Shown here: positions 1-9,132 of the stretch, piece by piece
Position numbering within the stretch: position 1 is the first letter of the stretch
How the letters are laid out: each line of letters begins with the position of its first letter
Source: Firm-13 sp964579245
Lineage (GTDB): Bacteria > Bacillota > Clostridia > Saccharofermentanales > Saccharofermentanaceae
Length of the DNA: 64,000 nucleotides
Direction of reading: 5' to 3'
NCBI GenBank assembly: GCA_964579245.1
Contig: CAZOFY010000002.1
Coordinates: forward strand, 1-64,000
Program-made: the position numbers and the translations under genes
Notes under the pieces: generated by a model
Database searches by the model: none
What the model was told of the DNA's origin: nothing
What the model saw: only the letters and a program-made list of their open reading frames with translations

Positions 1-285
1 GCACATACGAGATCGTCTGTTTGCGATGATTGCGTGGGTAATCATTGATAAATAATGGCTTTATCACTCATTGATGCACATACGAGATCGTCTGTTTGCG
101 ATGATTGCGTGGGTAATCATTGATAAATAACGTCTTTATTGCTCATTGATGCACATACGAGATCATCTGTTTGCGATGATTTCGTGGGTGATCATTGACG
201 AATAACCTCGTTGTTGCTCATTGATGCACATACCGGATTTTGTATTTCTGCGATTTTGTAGGTAATCATCGACAAAGGAAGAATT
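1..285. repeat. 75-bp tandem repeat array, three units plus a decayed fourth
   Basis: Units begin at 1, 76, 151 and 226, each opening with gcacatac. The first three are exactly 75 bp long and differ at only a few positions, mostly in the last 20 bases. The fourth diverges after about 10 bases and fades out near 285, where the transposase relic begins. Although 75 is a multiple of three, every unit has stop codons in all six frames, so it does not encode a repeat protein. The array starts at the window edge and probably continues leftward. The function is unknown; it may be a local expansion associated with the adjoining insertion-sequence relic. Confidence 0.85.
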
Positions 286-668
286 CAAAACTTTTTGCCG
301 AACTAAGGCAAAACTCATTAGAAAACATATCAATGCCAAAGGATTTCTCCTTTGAATGAATCGGTCCATTCAGGTCGAGGGCGCCTTTGGTGTGATAAAA
401 GAAGGCAGTGGAATCCGAAGATTCTGATGCGGGGACCGATGTGACCATCTGCTTCATGTGAAGGAAATCGCCTAATTCCTGGTTGAAACAACGAAGCAAA
501 AGCGTATCGCAGAATTTCCTGCGCCCCAAACACAAAGAATCCAAAAGAAGTGAATAAGAATCGCCTCTAGCGACTCTTTTGAAAGGTCACTGAAGGTGGT
601 TTCTCTTTATAAAGCATGAATAAGGGCCATTGCTCCAGTGATTCTTCAACCGCTTTTGCAACAGCCCC
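279..668 (+). mobile_element. Decayed C-terminal end of an IS1182-type insertion sequence
   Basis: Two plus-strand frames carry consecutive pieces of an IS1182-family (DDE) transposase C-terminus. Frame 279-356 reads FAELRQNSLENIS and related residues, then stops. Frame 356-424 reads MNRSIQVEGAFGVIKEGSGI followed by RRF and a stop. In intact members of the family these blocks are contiguous (an ...SLEN... segment, then RMNRSIQVEGAFG), so a frameshift near 353-358 and a stop at 425 have broken the gene. The element appears to end at 654-668, TTTTGCAACAGCCCC, the type of terminal inverted repeat common in this family. The 425-653 stretch has no intact reading frame. The assignment is from motif memory, without a database search. 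The relic ends 26 bp from the homoserine dehydrogenase stop codon. Confidence 0.65.
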
Positions 669-693
669 TTTATTTTCTGTATATCGTAGTGAA

Positions 694-1926
694 TCAATAG
701 ATTCGCATACGACTGATAAAACCGGGAACCCTGGGAAGTGCCTGTGACAGAAATTCTTCCGTGAGAAGCCCATCTGTGCCTATGATATAGGCGGACTCTC
801 CCTCACATATCCCCTCTAATCGCTCATACAAAATATTCGGAAATGCTTTCTCTATATCTCGATCGCTTGTCTCACACGCTACACGGACCAACACCTTCAC
901 CTTAGAATTCAAATGGGTAGACAGCGTCGGTTTCTCAGAATTATACCAAGTGGCAATATGTGCGCTTCTGTCTCTATGCAATGCCGCGTCCAGAACATCA
1001 CCAACCACGGCAGATGCCGTTGCCATCTTCCCGGCGCCCTGTCCATAAAACATAACATCTCCGATCGCATTTCCTCTTACAGAAATTGCGTTGAAAACAC
1101 CATCTGCGACACAGATCGGTTCTTCCACAGAAAGAATATGCGGTGCGACAATTGCGGTGTTTCCGCTGTTTTCCGGATGGCGGAAGATAGCCAGCAGCTT
1201 TACCTTACAGCCAAGTGCAGTCGCATATGCGATATCGTTCTGCGTGACATCGGAAATTCCCTCAGTATGAATCAGCTTATTGTCGACATATTCGCCATTT
1301 AAGATAATACTCGCAAGAATCGCTATCTTTCTTCTTGCATCGTGTCCCTCAAGATCAGCTGTCGGATTCTGCTCCGCATATCCTTTTTCCTGTGCCTCTT
1401 TCAGAGCATCATGAAAATCCTGTCCGCTTTTCTGCATCTGTGTGAGAATATAGTTGGTCGTTCCGTTGATAATTGCAGCAATCTTTGAAATGCGATTAGC
1501 TGCCAGACAACGATGAAGAGGTCGAATGATCGGAATCCCGCCGCCGACGGAAGCCTCGAAAAGATACGTGCAATTATTCTTCGCGGCAAGCTGCATCAAT
1601 TCAACTCCGTGCTCCGCGACAAGCTCCTTATTCGATGTCACGACAGATTTGCCCTTCTTCAAGGCACGCTTCGTAAACTCATAAGCGATCGAAGCACCGC
1701 CGATTGTTTCTGCAACGATGGAAATTTCGTTGTCTTCAAAAACATCATCGGGATTCTTTGTGAACAAAGAGGCATACGGACTGTCAGGAAAATCGCGAAC
1801 ATCAAGAATTTTCTTGACCCGGATCTTTGTTCCAAGATGCTGTTCGAGCTGTCGCTCATTCATAGCAATCACATCACATACTCCGGAACCGACTACCCCG
1901 TATCCTAATACGGCAGCATAAATCAT
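694..1926 (-). CDS. hom: Homoserine dehydrogenase
   Basis: Reduces aspartate semialdehyde to homoserine with NAD(P)H, the branch step toward threonine and methionine; cytosolic. The 410-aa product opens with the Rossmann motif GYGVVGSG and has the family blocks ETIGG, SNKELVAEHG, FEASVGGGIPII and INGTTNYILTQM, then the catalytic-domain segment EAQEKGYAEQNPTADLEGHD. The C-terminal 80 or so residues are divergent and only loosely resemble the ACT domain seen in many bacterial enzymes. A longer reading from TTG at 1941 is possible, but the Shine-Dalgarno GGGAGG lies inside that extension, so ATG at 1926 is preferred. It sits 19 bp after an ACT-domain regulator gene, a pairing common in Firmicutes. 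An insertion-sequence relic lies just downstream. Confidence 0.95.
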   Translation of the reverse strand: MIYAAVLGYGVVGSGVCDVIAMNERQLEQHLGTKIRVKKILDVRDFPDSPYASLFTKNPDDVFEDNEISIVAETIGGASIAYEFTKRALKKGKSVVTSNKELVAEHGVELMQLAAKNNCTYLFEASVGGGIPIIRPLHRCLAANRISKIAAIINGTTNYILTQMQKSGQDFHDALKEAQEKGYAEQNPTADLEGHDARRKIAILASIILNGEYVDNKLIHTEGISDVTQNDIAYATALGCKVKLLAIFRHPENSGNTAIVAPHILSVEEPICVADGVFNAISVRGNAIGDVMFYGQGAGKMATASAVVGDVLDAALHRDRSAHIATWYNSEKPTLSTHLNSKVKVLVRVACETSDRDIEKAFPNILYERLEGICEGESAYIIGTDGLLTEEFLSQALPRVPGFISRMRIY

Positions 1927-1945
1927 ATTAAACCCTCCCAATGCG

Positions 1946-2389
1946 TTATTCTCTGGCTAATATACGGCTTGAGCGGACACCGGGAATCTTCCCGATATCT
2001 GCCAGCAAGAGATCAATGGACTTCAACATGGAATCTGTTTCTAAGGAAATCGACACATCTGCCAGGCCGTTGATCGGAATATTCTGATTGATCGTAAGAA
2101 TATTGCCTTTTGCAAAGGCAATACATTGAATAATGCCAGATAGAATTCCAGGAAAATTCTCCACCGCAACAATCAAGGTAACAAGCTTGCCCTTACTCGT
2201 CTCGTAAAATGGCATAACGGAATCCTTATACTTGTAGTAAGCACTGCGGGACAGGCCGACTCGTTGTACGGCCTCATTGACAGATCTTGCCTTCCCCGAA
2301 TTCAGAAGTCTCTTCACTTCCATGACCTTCACAAAAACTTCCGGAAGAACTTCGGTCTTTACAAGCAAATATTCATCATTCTTCGTCAT
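1946..2389 (-). CDS. ACT domain protein, PheB/UPF0735 family
   Basis: The 147-aa protein has an N-terminal helical segment with a helix-turn-helix look (SVNEAVQRVGLSRSAYYKYK, about residues 38-57) and a C-terminal ACT domain (VTLIVAVENFPGILSGIIQ onward), the amino-acid-binding fold of many allosteric enzymes. The length and layout match the UPF0735 family (historically called PheB), whose role is not settled; an amino-acid-sensing regulatory function is inferred. ATG at 2389 is preceded by GGGAGG at good spacing; an upstream start at 2449 would put the ribosome site inside the gene. It lies just ahead of homoserine dehydrogenase, so it may tune aspartate-family synthesis. Confidence 0.9.
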   Translation of the reverse strand: MTKNDEYLLVKTEVLPEVFVKVMEVKRLLNSGKARSVNEAVQRVGLSRSAYYKYKDSVMPFYETSKGKLVTLIVAVENFPGILSGIIQCIAFAKGNILTINQNIPINGLADVSISLETDSMLKSIDLLLADIGKIPGVRSSRILARE

Positions 2390-2470
2390 GTGAATGCCTC
2401 CCGAAATATTCTTCTGGTATCCTCGGACTGTCCGTGTATGAAAATACATTTGTACTTCTGTGAAAATATA

Positions 2471-3070
2471 TCACATTTTCGAGAGTTTCGCAAGCATCGC
2501 CTGTAAGGCCTTGCCCCGATGACTGATCGTGTGTTTCTCCTGGCTGGTCATCTGTGCGGTCGTAATTCCACGCTCCGGTATAAAGAAAACAGGATCATAT
2601 CCAAAGCCATTGTTACCGAGCATTTTATCGTAAAAAACACCGTCCAGCTGCCCTTGTGTTATGAAGCTGCTCCCGTCCGGCATTACCACAGCAACAGCGC
2701 AATTGAAATGAGCAGTCCGCTCTTCGAGCGGAACATCTTTGAGCATCTCCCAGAGAGCCTGTATTTTCTCTTCATAGGATGAGTCCTTTCCATGAAAGCG
2801 CGCCGAATAGATCCCCGGTGCTCCGGCAAGCGCATCGATGGATAATCCGGAGTCATCTGCCATAACGTAGCCTCCGGTGACCTGATGAACGGCGCGCGCT
2901 TTGATCAGGGCATTTTCTGCGAAAGTCGATCCGGTCTCCTCTACGTCACCCGAAAAGCCTGCTTCCTCCATGGACACGATCGTAAAAGGAAGATTCGAAA
3001 GTATTTCTCGAATCTCCTTGATTTTATCCTTGTTCTGTGTGGCTACAATAAATGGCTGTCTTTGTATCAT
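2471..3070 (-). CDS. rdgB: XTP/dITP diphosphatase (non-canonical purine NTP pyrophosphatase)
   Basis: Hydrolyses dITP, XTP and ITP to the monophosphates, keeping deaminated purines out of DNA and RNA; cytosolic dimer. The 199-aa length is normal for RdgB/HAM1. Visible signatures are the N-terminal VATQNKDKIKEI, the nucleotide-pocket stretch TFAENALIKARAV, the metal-binding DDSGLSIDAL, the GNNGFGYDPVFF loop and the closing SHRGKAL. GGAG precedes the ATG. It lies 20 bp after the rRNA methylase gene in the same transcription unit. Confidence 0.97.
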   Translation of the reverse strand: MIQRQPFIVATQNKDKIKEIREILSNLPFTIVSMEEAGFSGDVEETGSTFAENALIKARAVHQVTGGYVMADDSGLSIDALAGAPGIYSARFHGKDSSYEEKIQALWEMLKDVPLEERTAHFNCAVAVVMPDGSSFITQGQLDGVFYDKMLGNNGFGYDPVFFIPERGITTAQMTSQEKHTISHRGKALQAMLAKLSKM

Positions 3071-3090
3071 ATCCGCTTATCTCCATTTTC

Positions 3091-4548
3091 TTAATGTCGG
3101 TATCGCCAGGCCTTCGGATACATATTTTTTAAGATTATGCCTTCTCTCTTGGCAAATCCGATCGGATATCCTTCTGCCGCAATCAGAATGTAGGATCGAT
3201 CCTCTATAATCTGCGCTTCATCCTCAGAAAGCTGTAATGTCTCTCCGGACAGATATCTGCGTAATCTGTCATCAACGCGATCAAAAGATAATCGTCTGCC
3301 TGGATTCACATCATAATAAGAAAGGGCGAGTGCCATTGCGTGTGACGGTGTAAACACGACACCCTTCCCCGTTAATTTGACCTCTCCCGGAAAATCACCC
3401 AGCTTGACAACGCGGATCTGGTGAAAAAGCTCCGGAGACACGGAGAGTAAATGGACCTTATCCCCATGCAAGTAAAAACCGGACTCCAATCGGCACTTGA
3501 AGATCTCCGCGGCCGCTTCCGTCAGCAAACTTTCCGCAAACTCCGAGAGCGCAGTCTTTGCCGTCCGTACGGAGTATACATTAGCCGTCTCATACTTGCT
3601 GCCTCTGAATTTTCGAACCGGTTCGGGAAGTCGTTCTGATTCTTCTGATTTGATCAGATGAGCACAGAAATGGCCGTCTCCGGGGCTGATATGCGGCCAG
3701 ATGCGCATCATACCGTTGCCACAAGGATGTTCAAGATGTGTTATACCCTGGATCTCTTTATGCTCAACAACCCGGTATTCGGCATAATTTCTCATGAACC
3801 AGGCCATCATATCCTCATTCTCTCCGGGATTAAATGTGCAGGTAGAATAAACGAGATGTCCTCCGGGTTTGAGCATAGTGTGCGCCGCGGCGAGGATCGA
3901 ACGTTGCAGTTTCTCGCAGGTCTCAGGTCCGTAGGTCTCCCAGCTTTTCACCGCGTTCCTGTCTCGTCGAAACATCCCTTCACCGGAGCAGGGTGCGTCA
4001 ATCAGAATACGGTCAAAAAAGGATGGAAAGGCCTGTTGAAGCTTTTCGGGAGTTTCATTGGTAATACAGGTATTTTGCAGACCAAAGAGCTCGACATTTC
4101 GCAGAAGAGCCTTCGCCCGATCCTCAGATATTTCATTTGCGATTAGAAGTCCGCTACCCTGCATATCGGCCCCGATGCGAGTTGTTTTACCACCCGGGGC
4201 AGCGCAAAGGTCCAGAATCATTTCTGTGGGTTTCGCCCCGAGCACCTCTGCCGGAAGCATGGCGCTCGGCTCCTGGATATAATAAGTCCCGGCGTGGTAG
4301 AACGGATCCTTCCCGGCAAAGAAGGACTCGGCAAAAAACCCGTCACGGCACCAGGGAACCGCTGAGAAGATACCGTCCAGACTCCGAAGAAAAGCATCCG
4401 TTTTTTCCGGCGCCACCTTCAGCCGATTTAAACGTATACCCTTCAATGAGACTAGATCAAAGCTCTCATAAAAACCATCAGCAGGTATTTCCGGATGTTC
4501 TTTAAAGTATTGATCCATCCGGTCAACAAAGATTCCGGGCAAGTTCAT
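3091..4548 (-). CDS. rsmF: RsmF/NOL1-NOP2-Sun family RNA cytosine-5 methyltransferase
   Basis: SAM-dependent m5C methylase, probably acting on 16S rRNA. The 485-aa product shows the family signatures: SAM-binding DLCAAPGGKTTRI, motif IV DAPCSGEGMFRRD with the PC cysteine, and motif VI YSTCTFNPGENE with the TC cysteine; two cysteines are used by this class. The C-terminal 200 residues correspond to the RsmF-specific extension with a PUA-like end. The start codon overlaps the stop of the upstream peptidase gene in an ATGA arrangement, implying translational coupling. The symbol follows the family; the exact target base cannot be read from the sequence. Confidence 0.9.
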   Translation of the reverse strand: MNLPGIFVDRMDQYFKEHPEIPADGFYESFDLVSLKGIRLNRLKVAPEKTDAFLRSLDGIFSAVPWCRDGFFAESFFAGKDPFYHAGTYYIQEPSAMLPAEVLGAKPTEMILDLCAAPGGKTTRIGADMQGSGLLIANEISEDRAKALLRNVELFGLQNTCITNETPEKLQQAFPSFFDRILIDAPCSGEGMFRRDRNAVKSWETYGPETCEKLQRSILAAAHTMLKPGGHLVYSTCTFNPGENEDMMAWFMRNYAEYRVVEHKEIQGITHLEHPCGNGMMRIWPHISPGDGHFCAHLIKSEESERLPEPVRKFRGSKYETANVYSVRTAKTALSEFAESLLTEAAAEIFKCRLESGFYLHGDKVHLLSVSPELFHQIRVVKLGDFPGEVKLTGKGVVFTPSHAMALALSYYDVNPGRRLSFDRVDDRLRRYLSGETLQLSEDEAQIIEDRSYILIAAEGYPIGFAKREGIILKNMYPKAWRYRH

Positions 4549-6236
4549 AGTTCCAGATACTCACATGCCTTAAAGGCAACTCTCTTAAAAATGTCCGGTC
4601 GAAACGGAGATGTCAGTCCGGCTTTTTCGATTAATTCAAGAAAGGTCCCATTGCCGCCCTCAACACACAATTGATCGTAAATCAACAATGCCGCCTTGGG
4701 ATCTTTTCGAGACATATCCCATATTTCCAGCGAACAGATTTGAGCCAGGCAATAGTCGATGTAATAGAAAGGATCCGTAAAAATGTGACCCTTCTTCTGC
4801 CATGCTCCTCCGTCCTCATAGAATGAGACGCCGTCATAATCAAGAAACGGCTGGTACTTCTGTTCGAGAAGCTTCCATACCGCATCTCTCTCACTTGGGC
4901 TCATTGAAGGATTTTCATATACGCAATGCTGGAATTCATCTACCATACATCCGTACGGGAGAAACAAGAGAGCACGCGTCATGTGGAGTTGACGATAGGC
5001 ATCTGCGTGTTCCTTGAAAAATATTTCCATATGCGGATAGGTCAAAAACTCCATAGCTGTCGAATGGATTTCACAGGTCTCCAGTGTCGGTGAAAGACAC
5101 TCAATGAAGGGCGAGCTGTCGACACTGCGGATCGCAGCATACGCGTGCCCCGACTCGTGGATCAGTGTAGCCACATCATCGGCTGTACCGTTTGCGTTCA
5201 TAAAAATATACGGGATTCCGTAGTCTAGCAAGGTAGAGCAATATCCTCCCGTCGATTTCGCTTTTCGAGCGACGAGATCCATGAATCCGTGAGCGCATAA
5301 CACGTCAAAAAAACTTGGATTCTTCTCGAAAACCTTCTGAAACAACTCAGACGCAACAGCTTGAAGTTCGTCCGATCGGATCGCAGGATGAGGGTTCCCG
5401 GCAGCAAATAGATTCGGGTAATCATAAAACTTCAGCTCATCGAGTTCCAGTCGTTGCTGTTGCAGTCGACGGATCTCTGAGGTTACAGGGACGATGTACT
5501 TGACAACGAGCGAACGGAACTCACCGACCATTTCCGGCGTGTAATCATACCTCTCCATGCGCTTGTATCCAAGCTCAATGAAAGAGGTATACTGCAGTTT
5601 CTTGGCCATCTGGTCCCTGAGCTGTACCAGCCGGTCATAAATACTGTCAAGCTGCTGTTTGTTCCCGGCAAAGAAATCTGCGACGGATAAATGCGCCGTG
5701 CGACGCTCCTCCCGATCTACCGATTCGAGAAAGGGATCCATCATGGACAGAGGGTATTCCTGCCCGTTAAACTGGCAAATCGCTTCGGACATGATCTGAT
5801 CGTATTCATTTTGGAGAGCGGCTTCCTCAGCAAGATCTTGTATGATCTCGGACGATATCGTGTCCTTCCGGTTCTGTGCTTTTCGAAAAATCATCTCCCC
5901 GAACTGTTTCTTCAATTCATCCGATATCGTTGAACTGAGAAGAAGCGTATAAACACCCGCCACCAGATCGTTGACGATGGCTTCTGCTTCTTCATAATAT
6001 GCTATCTCTTCTTTGAAAAACGGATCGAGAGTATCCAGGTCATGCCGAATGTTACACAGTGCAAAGCTTGTCTCAAAGCGGCTTAACTCCTTCTGAAATT
6101 CCAGCATGGACGCTTCGATCGCCTCCGTGGAATGTGCCGTCATCATTTTCAAGCGGACGCGCAATACGCAATCTCGAAAAGCGTCCAGCGAGGGTCTCTC
6201 ATAAGGTATCTCAGAAAAATTCGGCATTTCCATCAT
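4545..6236 (-). CDS. M3 family oligoendopeptidase (PepF-like)
   Basis: A cytosolic zinc metallopeptidase that degrades short peptides. The zinc-binding HExxH motif is present as HESGHAYAAI about two thirds along the 563-aa chain, followed by the expected downstream glutamate region (SPTLETCEIHSTAMEFL). The N-terminal half is helical, as in thimet-oligopeptidase folds. No signal peptide is visible. GGGG lies five bases before ATG 6236. It is 20 bp downstream of argS and overlaps the methylase start, so it is in the middle of the operon. Confidence 0.92.
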   Translation of the reverse strand: MMEMPNFSEIPYERPSLDAFRDCVLRVRLKMMTAHSTEAIEASMLEFQKELSRFETSFALCNIRHDLDTLDPFFKEEIAYYEEAEAIVNDLVAGVYTLLLSSTISDELKKQFGEMIFRKAQNRKDTISSEIIQDLAEEAALQNEYDQIMSEAICQFNGQEYPLSMMDPFLESVDREERRTAHLSVADFFAGNKQQLDSIYDRLVQLRDQMAKKLQYTSFIELGYKRMERYDYTPEMVGEFRSLVVKYIVPVTSEIRRLQQQRLELDELKFYDYPNLFAAGNPHPAIRSDELQAVASELFQKVFEKNPSFFDVLCAHGFMDLVARKAKSTGGYCSTLLDYGIPYIFMNANGTADDVATLIHESGHAYAAIRSVDSSPFIECLSPTLETCEIHSTAMEFLTYPHMEIFFKEHADAYRQLHMTRALLFLPYGCMVDEFQHCVYENPSMSPSERDAVWKLLEQKYQPFLDYDGVSFYEDGGAWQKKGHIFTDPFYYIDYCLAQICSLEIWDMSRKDPKAALLIYDQLCVEGGNGTFLELIEKAGLTSPFRPDIFKRVAFKACEYLEL

Positions 6237-6256
6237 TCATACCCCATCCGGATGTG

Positions 6257-7990
6257 TTACATCCTCTCAACCACCTGAATGCCCAAAAGCTCTGTTCCGA
6301 TTGAAATACTCGTACAAACGGCTTCGCAAAGCGCCAGCCTGGCCGTCTTCACCTCCTCATCGACTCCGGAAAGAATCGAAGAGTTGTTATAGAATCGGTT
6401 GAATGCGCGAGCAATCTGGCTCGTCTGACGCGCGATCATAAAGGGCTCATCACTGGATTTGGCCTTCGCTACGGCATCCGGTAATTCAGCAATCAGACGG
6501 ATTACGGCAAATTCTTCCTCAGCAGAAAGCTTCTCAAGAGAAGCGGAATCTGGCATAGCCGGTTTGATCCCCTGTTCAAGAGCCTTTCTGAGAATTGATT
6601 TGGCTCTGGCATATGTGTAAATCAGGTACGGAGCCGTATCCCCTTCAAAATCGAGCATTTCCTCCCAAGAGAAGATAATGTCCCTTTCCCTTCCTGATTT
6701 CACAAAGGTATATACGACAGCACCGATTCCGACCTTTTCAGCGATATCGCGGATCTCATCTTCTGTCATATCCGTACCACGCAACTCGGCGTTTGCCTTG
6801 ATGATCTCATAGGTCTTGGCAACACTTTCCTCCAGGAGATCGTCCAGCGCAATAATATTACCCTCTCTGGTCGAGAACTTCATATCGGCAAACTTGACCA
6901 AACCAAATCCGACATGGACACAATCCTTTGCAAATCCGAAGCCTGCTTTGTCCAGAACCGAAAAAACCTGCTTAAAATGCAACGCTTGCGGAGAACCCAC
7001 GACATAGATATTTTTATAGAAATCGTATGTCTCTTTGCGATACAGGACAGAGGCAATATCTCGCGAAGCATAAATCGTAGTTCCGTCAGATTTAAGAATG
7101 ATGCACGGAGGAACCTTGTATTCATCGAGCATGACAACCTGGGCCCCTTCACTTTCAACAAGAAGGCCCTTGTCTTTCAGTAAATCTACGACTGCCGGAA
7201 TCCGGTCACTGTAGAAACTCTCGCCGTTGTAATTATCGAAAGAAACGCCCATGCGATCATAGATCTTATTAAATTCCTTCAAGGACAGCTCGCGAAATTC
7301 TTCCCATAGAGAAACCTCAGCCGGCTCGCCGTTCTCAAGTCTCCTGAAGTTATCTCTGGCACTGACGGTCAGTTCGGGATTCTTCTTCTCTTCTTCATGA
7401 AACTTCACATAGATTCGAAGGAGCTCCTTTATGGGCGCCTCAAGGAGTGCATCCTTGTCTCCCCACAGACGAAATGCTGTAATCAGTTTACCGAACTGCG
7501 TTCCGTAATCTCCCAGGTGATTCATGCGAATCACCTTATATCCCAGTTTCTCATAAATGCGGGAGAGTGAATGTCCGATGATTGTAGTAAAAGCGTGGCC
7601 AACATGAAAGGGCTTTGCTATATTCGGAGAAGAGTATTCGACAATAACAGTCTTGCCGTTTCCCTCAGAGGACGATGCGAAAGAGCGGCCTTCATGCAGG
7701 ACAGTTGACATAGTATTCTTCACGTACAAACCCTTATTAACGAAAAAGTTGACATATCCTCCGGCACATTCCACCCTCTCGAGCCAGGGCGCGGTAATGC
7801 GAGGATCGGCAGAAAGCTCAGCGGCGATTACCGGCGGCGCCTTGCGAAGAGTACGTGAAAGAAGAAAACAGGGAAAGGCAAGATCTCCCATTTCTCGCTG
7901 CGGCGGGATCTCAATAGCCGTCAGGATCTGGTCCTTCTCCAGGTCTACGACCTGTGATATTAATTTTGCTGCTTCTTCTTTATAGTTCAT
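6257..7990 (-). CDS. argS: Arginyl-tRNA synthetase
   Basis: Charges tRNA-Arg. The 577-aa class I synthetase has the N-terminal Add-1 domain, the HIGH-type signature HVGHAFTTIIGHSLSRIY preceded by the ArgRS-specific SSPNIAKP, the stretch GDYGTQFGKLI, and a C-terminal DALR anticodon domain (ARAFNRFYNN and following). The KMSKS loop is replaced by MKFSTREGN, the usual ArgRS variant. GGAGG precedes the ATG. It is the first gene of the leftward operon and is divergent from the wall-synthesis operon that begins about 160 bp away. Confidence 0.97.
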   Translation of the reverse strand: MNYKEEAAKLISQVVDLEKDQILTAIEIPPQREMGDLAFPCFLLSRTLRKAPPVIAAELSADPRITAPWLERVECAGGYVNFFVNKGLYVKNTMSTVLHEGRSFASSSEGNGKTVIVEYSSPNIAKPFHVGHAFTTIIGHSLSRIYEKLGYKVIRMNHLGDYGTQFGKLITAFRLWGDKDALLEAPIKELLRIYVKFHEEEKKNPELTVSARDNFRRLENGEPAEVSLWEEFRELSLKEFNKIYDRMGVSFDNYNGESFYSDRIPAVVDLLKDKGLLVESEGAQVVMLDEYKVPPCIILKSDGTTIYASRDIASVLYRKETYDFYKNIYVVGSPQALHFKQVFSVLDKAGFGFAKDCVHVGFGLVKFADMKFSTREGNIIALDDLLEESVAKTYEIIKANAELRGTDMTEDEIRDIAEKVGIGAVVYTFVKSGRERDIIFSWEEMLDFEGDTAPYLIYTYARAKSILRKALEQGIKPAMPDSASLEKLSAEEEFAVIRLIAELPDAVAKAKSSDEPFMIARQTSQIARAFNRFYNNSSILSGVDEEVKTARLALCEAVCTSISIGTELLGIQVVERM

Positions 7991-8153
7991 CTTGTGCCTC
8001 CGAAATCAAGAATGATAAAAATGTCAAGGTCTACCAAAGCTATCTTTGTGTGCCCTGTCAATGTATCATTTCAACGCGTCCGCGTCAATTTATGATATGA
8101 TAGCAAATGGCTTCATGCTCTCGAATCATCACATGCTCTGGAGGTCACAGATT

Positions 8154-9128
8154 TTGTTGACACAATTCATGAATGGAAACCTCTTACTGTCGATATGCCT
8201 CGGGGCAATTCTCGCCTTGATCGTTTGTTTTGCCGCTCTTTCGCGATTCACTTTTTTTCTTCCGAGGGACCACGGCAGAGCATATGCCGTGGAGGGAGGC
8301 GTCAGCAGGGGCAAGCCGACAGGCGCAGGAATTCTTTTTATTGACGTTTTCGCATTTTTCGCGCTGCTTTTTCTGCCATTATCCTTGGAATACGCCTTAT
8401 ATGTCCTTTTTATCCTTCTGGCGATGCTTTTCGGCTATCTCGATGACAGAGCCGAGAAACCCTGGAAAGAGTACTTAAAGGGTGCACTTGACCTTATGGT
8501 TTCTCTGGGTACTGCCGTGACCTTCTCGATATTCTCTTCTCGAGAGATTTTATTTCCAATTCTGGGTTTACAATATGAGATTCCTTTGCCTCTGTATATC
8601 CTGTTGGCTACCATCCTGATATGGGTCTCCATCAATGTTACCAACTGCACAGACGGAGTCGACGGACTTTCTTCGTCGTTAACAATCGTATCGATCGCCT
8701 CACTTCTGGGTGTAATGTTCCTGGTTCAGACTTGGAGTCCGTGGTCAGGAGCTATGCTAATCATGGCGGCCGTCCTGATTCCCTATCTGTGGTTTAATAC
8801 AAACCCAAGCAGTGTGTTGATGGGCGATGCCGGTTCTCGTGCACTCGGAGTATTTCTAGCAATTTCCGTTATGCAGAGCCGCGTACCGCTTTCTTATTTG
8901 GCGCTGTGTCTTGTATTTATCCTGGACGGTTCGAGCGGAATTATCAAAATTTCTCTGAAACGGTTTCTCAGGATCAGTGTTCTGAAGAACACCTTGACGC
9001 CTCTGCACGACCATCTTCGTAAGAAAATGAATTGGCCGAATCAACAGGTAACCATTCGAGTTGCGATATTCCAGACACTTATTTCCATCCTGTATTTAGC
9101 CTTCGTGTATTTCTCAAGAGCAAGGTAA
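8154..9128 (+). CDS. MraY-like phospho-MurNAc-pentapeptide / glycosyl-1-phosphate transferase
   Basis: A polytopic membrane enzyme of the MraY/WecA superfamily that moves a sugar-phosphate onto undecaprenyl phosphate. Visible signatures are GYLDDR (cytosolic Asp-Asp), NVTNCTDGVDGLSSS and VLMGDAGSRALG, all closer to MraY than to WecA. The MraY HHH loop is LHDHL here, with the middle histidine replaced. GGAGG at 8140-8144 lies nine bases before TTG 8154, giving 324 aa, the normal MraY length; an ATG at 8046 would add an unlikely 36-residue extension. It is followed four bases later by the FHA-FtsW gene and then pbpA, so a wall-precursor role is most likely. Whether it is the main MraY or a paralogue cannot be told here. 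Confidence 0.85.
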   Translation: MLTQFMNGNLLLSICLGAILALIVCFAALSRFTFFLPRDHGRAYAVEGGVSRGKPTGAGILFIDVFAFFALLFLPLSLEYALYVLFILLAMLFGYLDDRAEKPWKEYLKGALDLMVSLGTAVTFSIFSSREILFPILGLQYEIPLPLYILLATILIWVSINVTNCTDGVDGLSSSLTIVSIASLLGVMFLVQTWSPWSGAMLIMAAVLIPYLWFNTNPSSVLMGDAGSRALGVFLAISVMQSRVPLSYLALCLVFILDGSSGIIKISLKRFLRISVLKNTLTPLHDHLRKKMNWPNQQVTIRVAIFQTLISILYLAFVYFSRAR

Positions 9129-9132
9129 TGAT

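Noticed and set aside
1..285. CRISPR array
   Set aside because: Units are 75 bp with near identity across the full length, so there is no repeat/spacer pattern.
163..773. Minus-strand ORFs of 60-90 codons
   Set aside because: They lie opposite the transposase relic or hom end, in three different frames, with no known domain and no ribosome sites.
8046..8153. N-terminal 36 residues of the MraY-like protein from ATG 8046
   Set aside because: GGAGG at 8140-8144 lies inside this extension, and TTG 8154 gives the normal MraY length.
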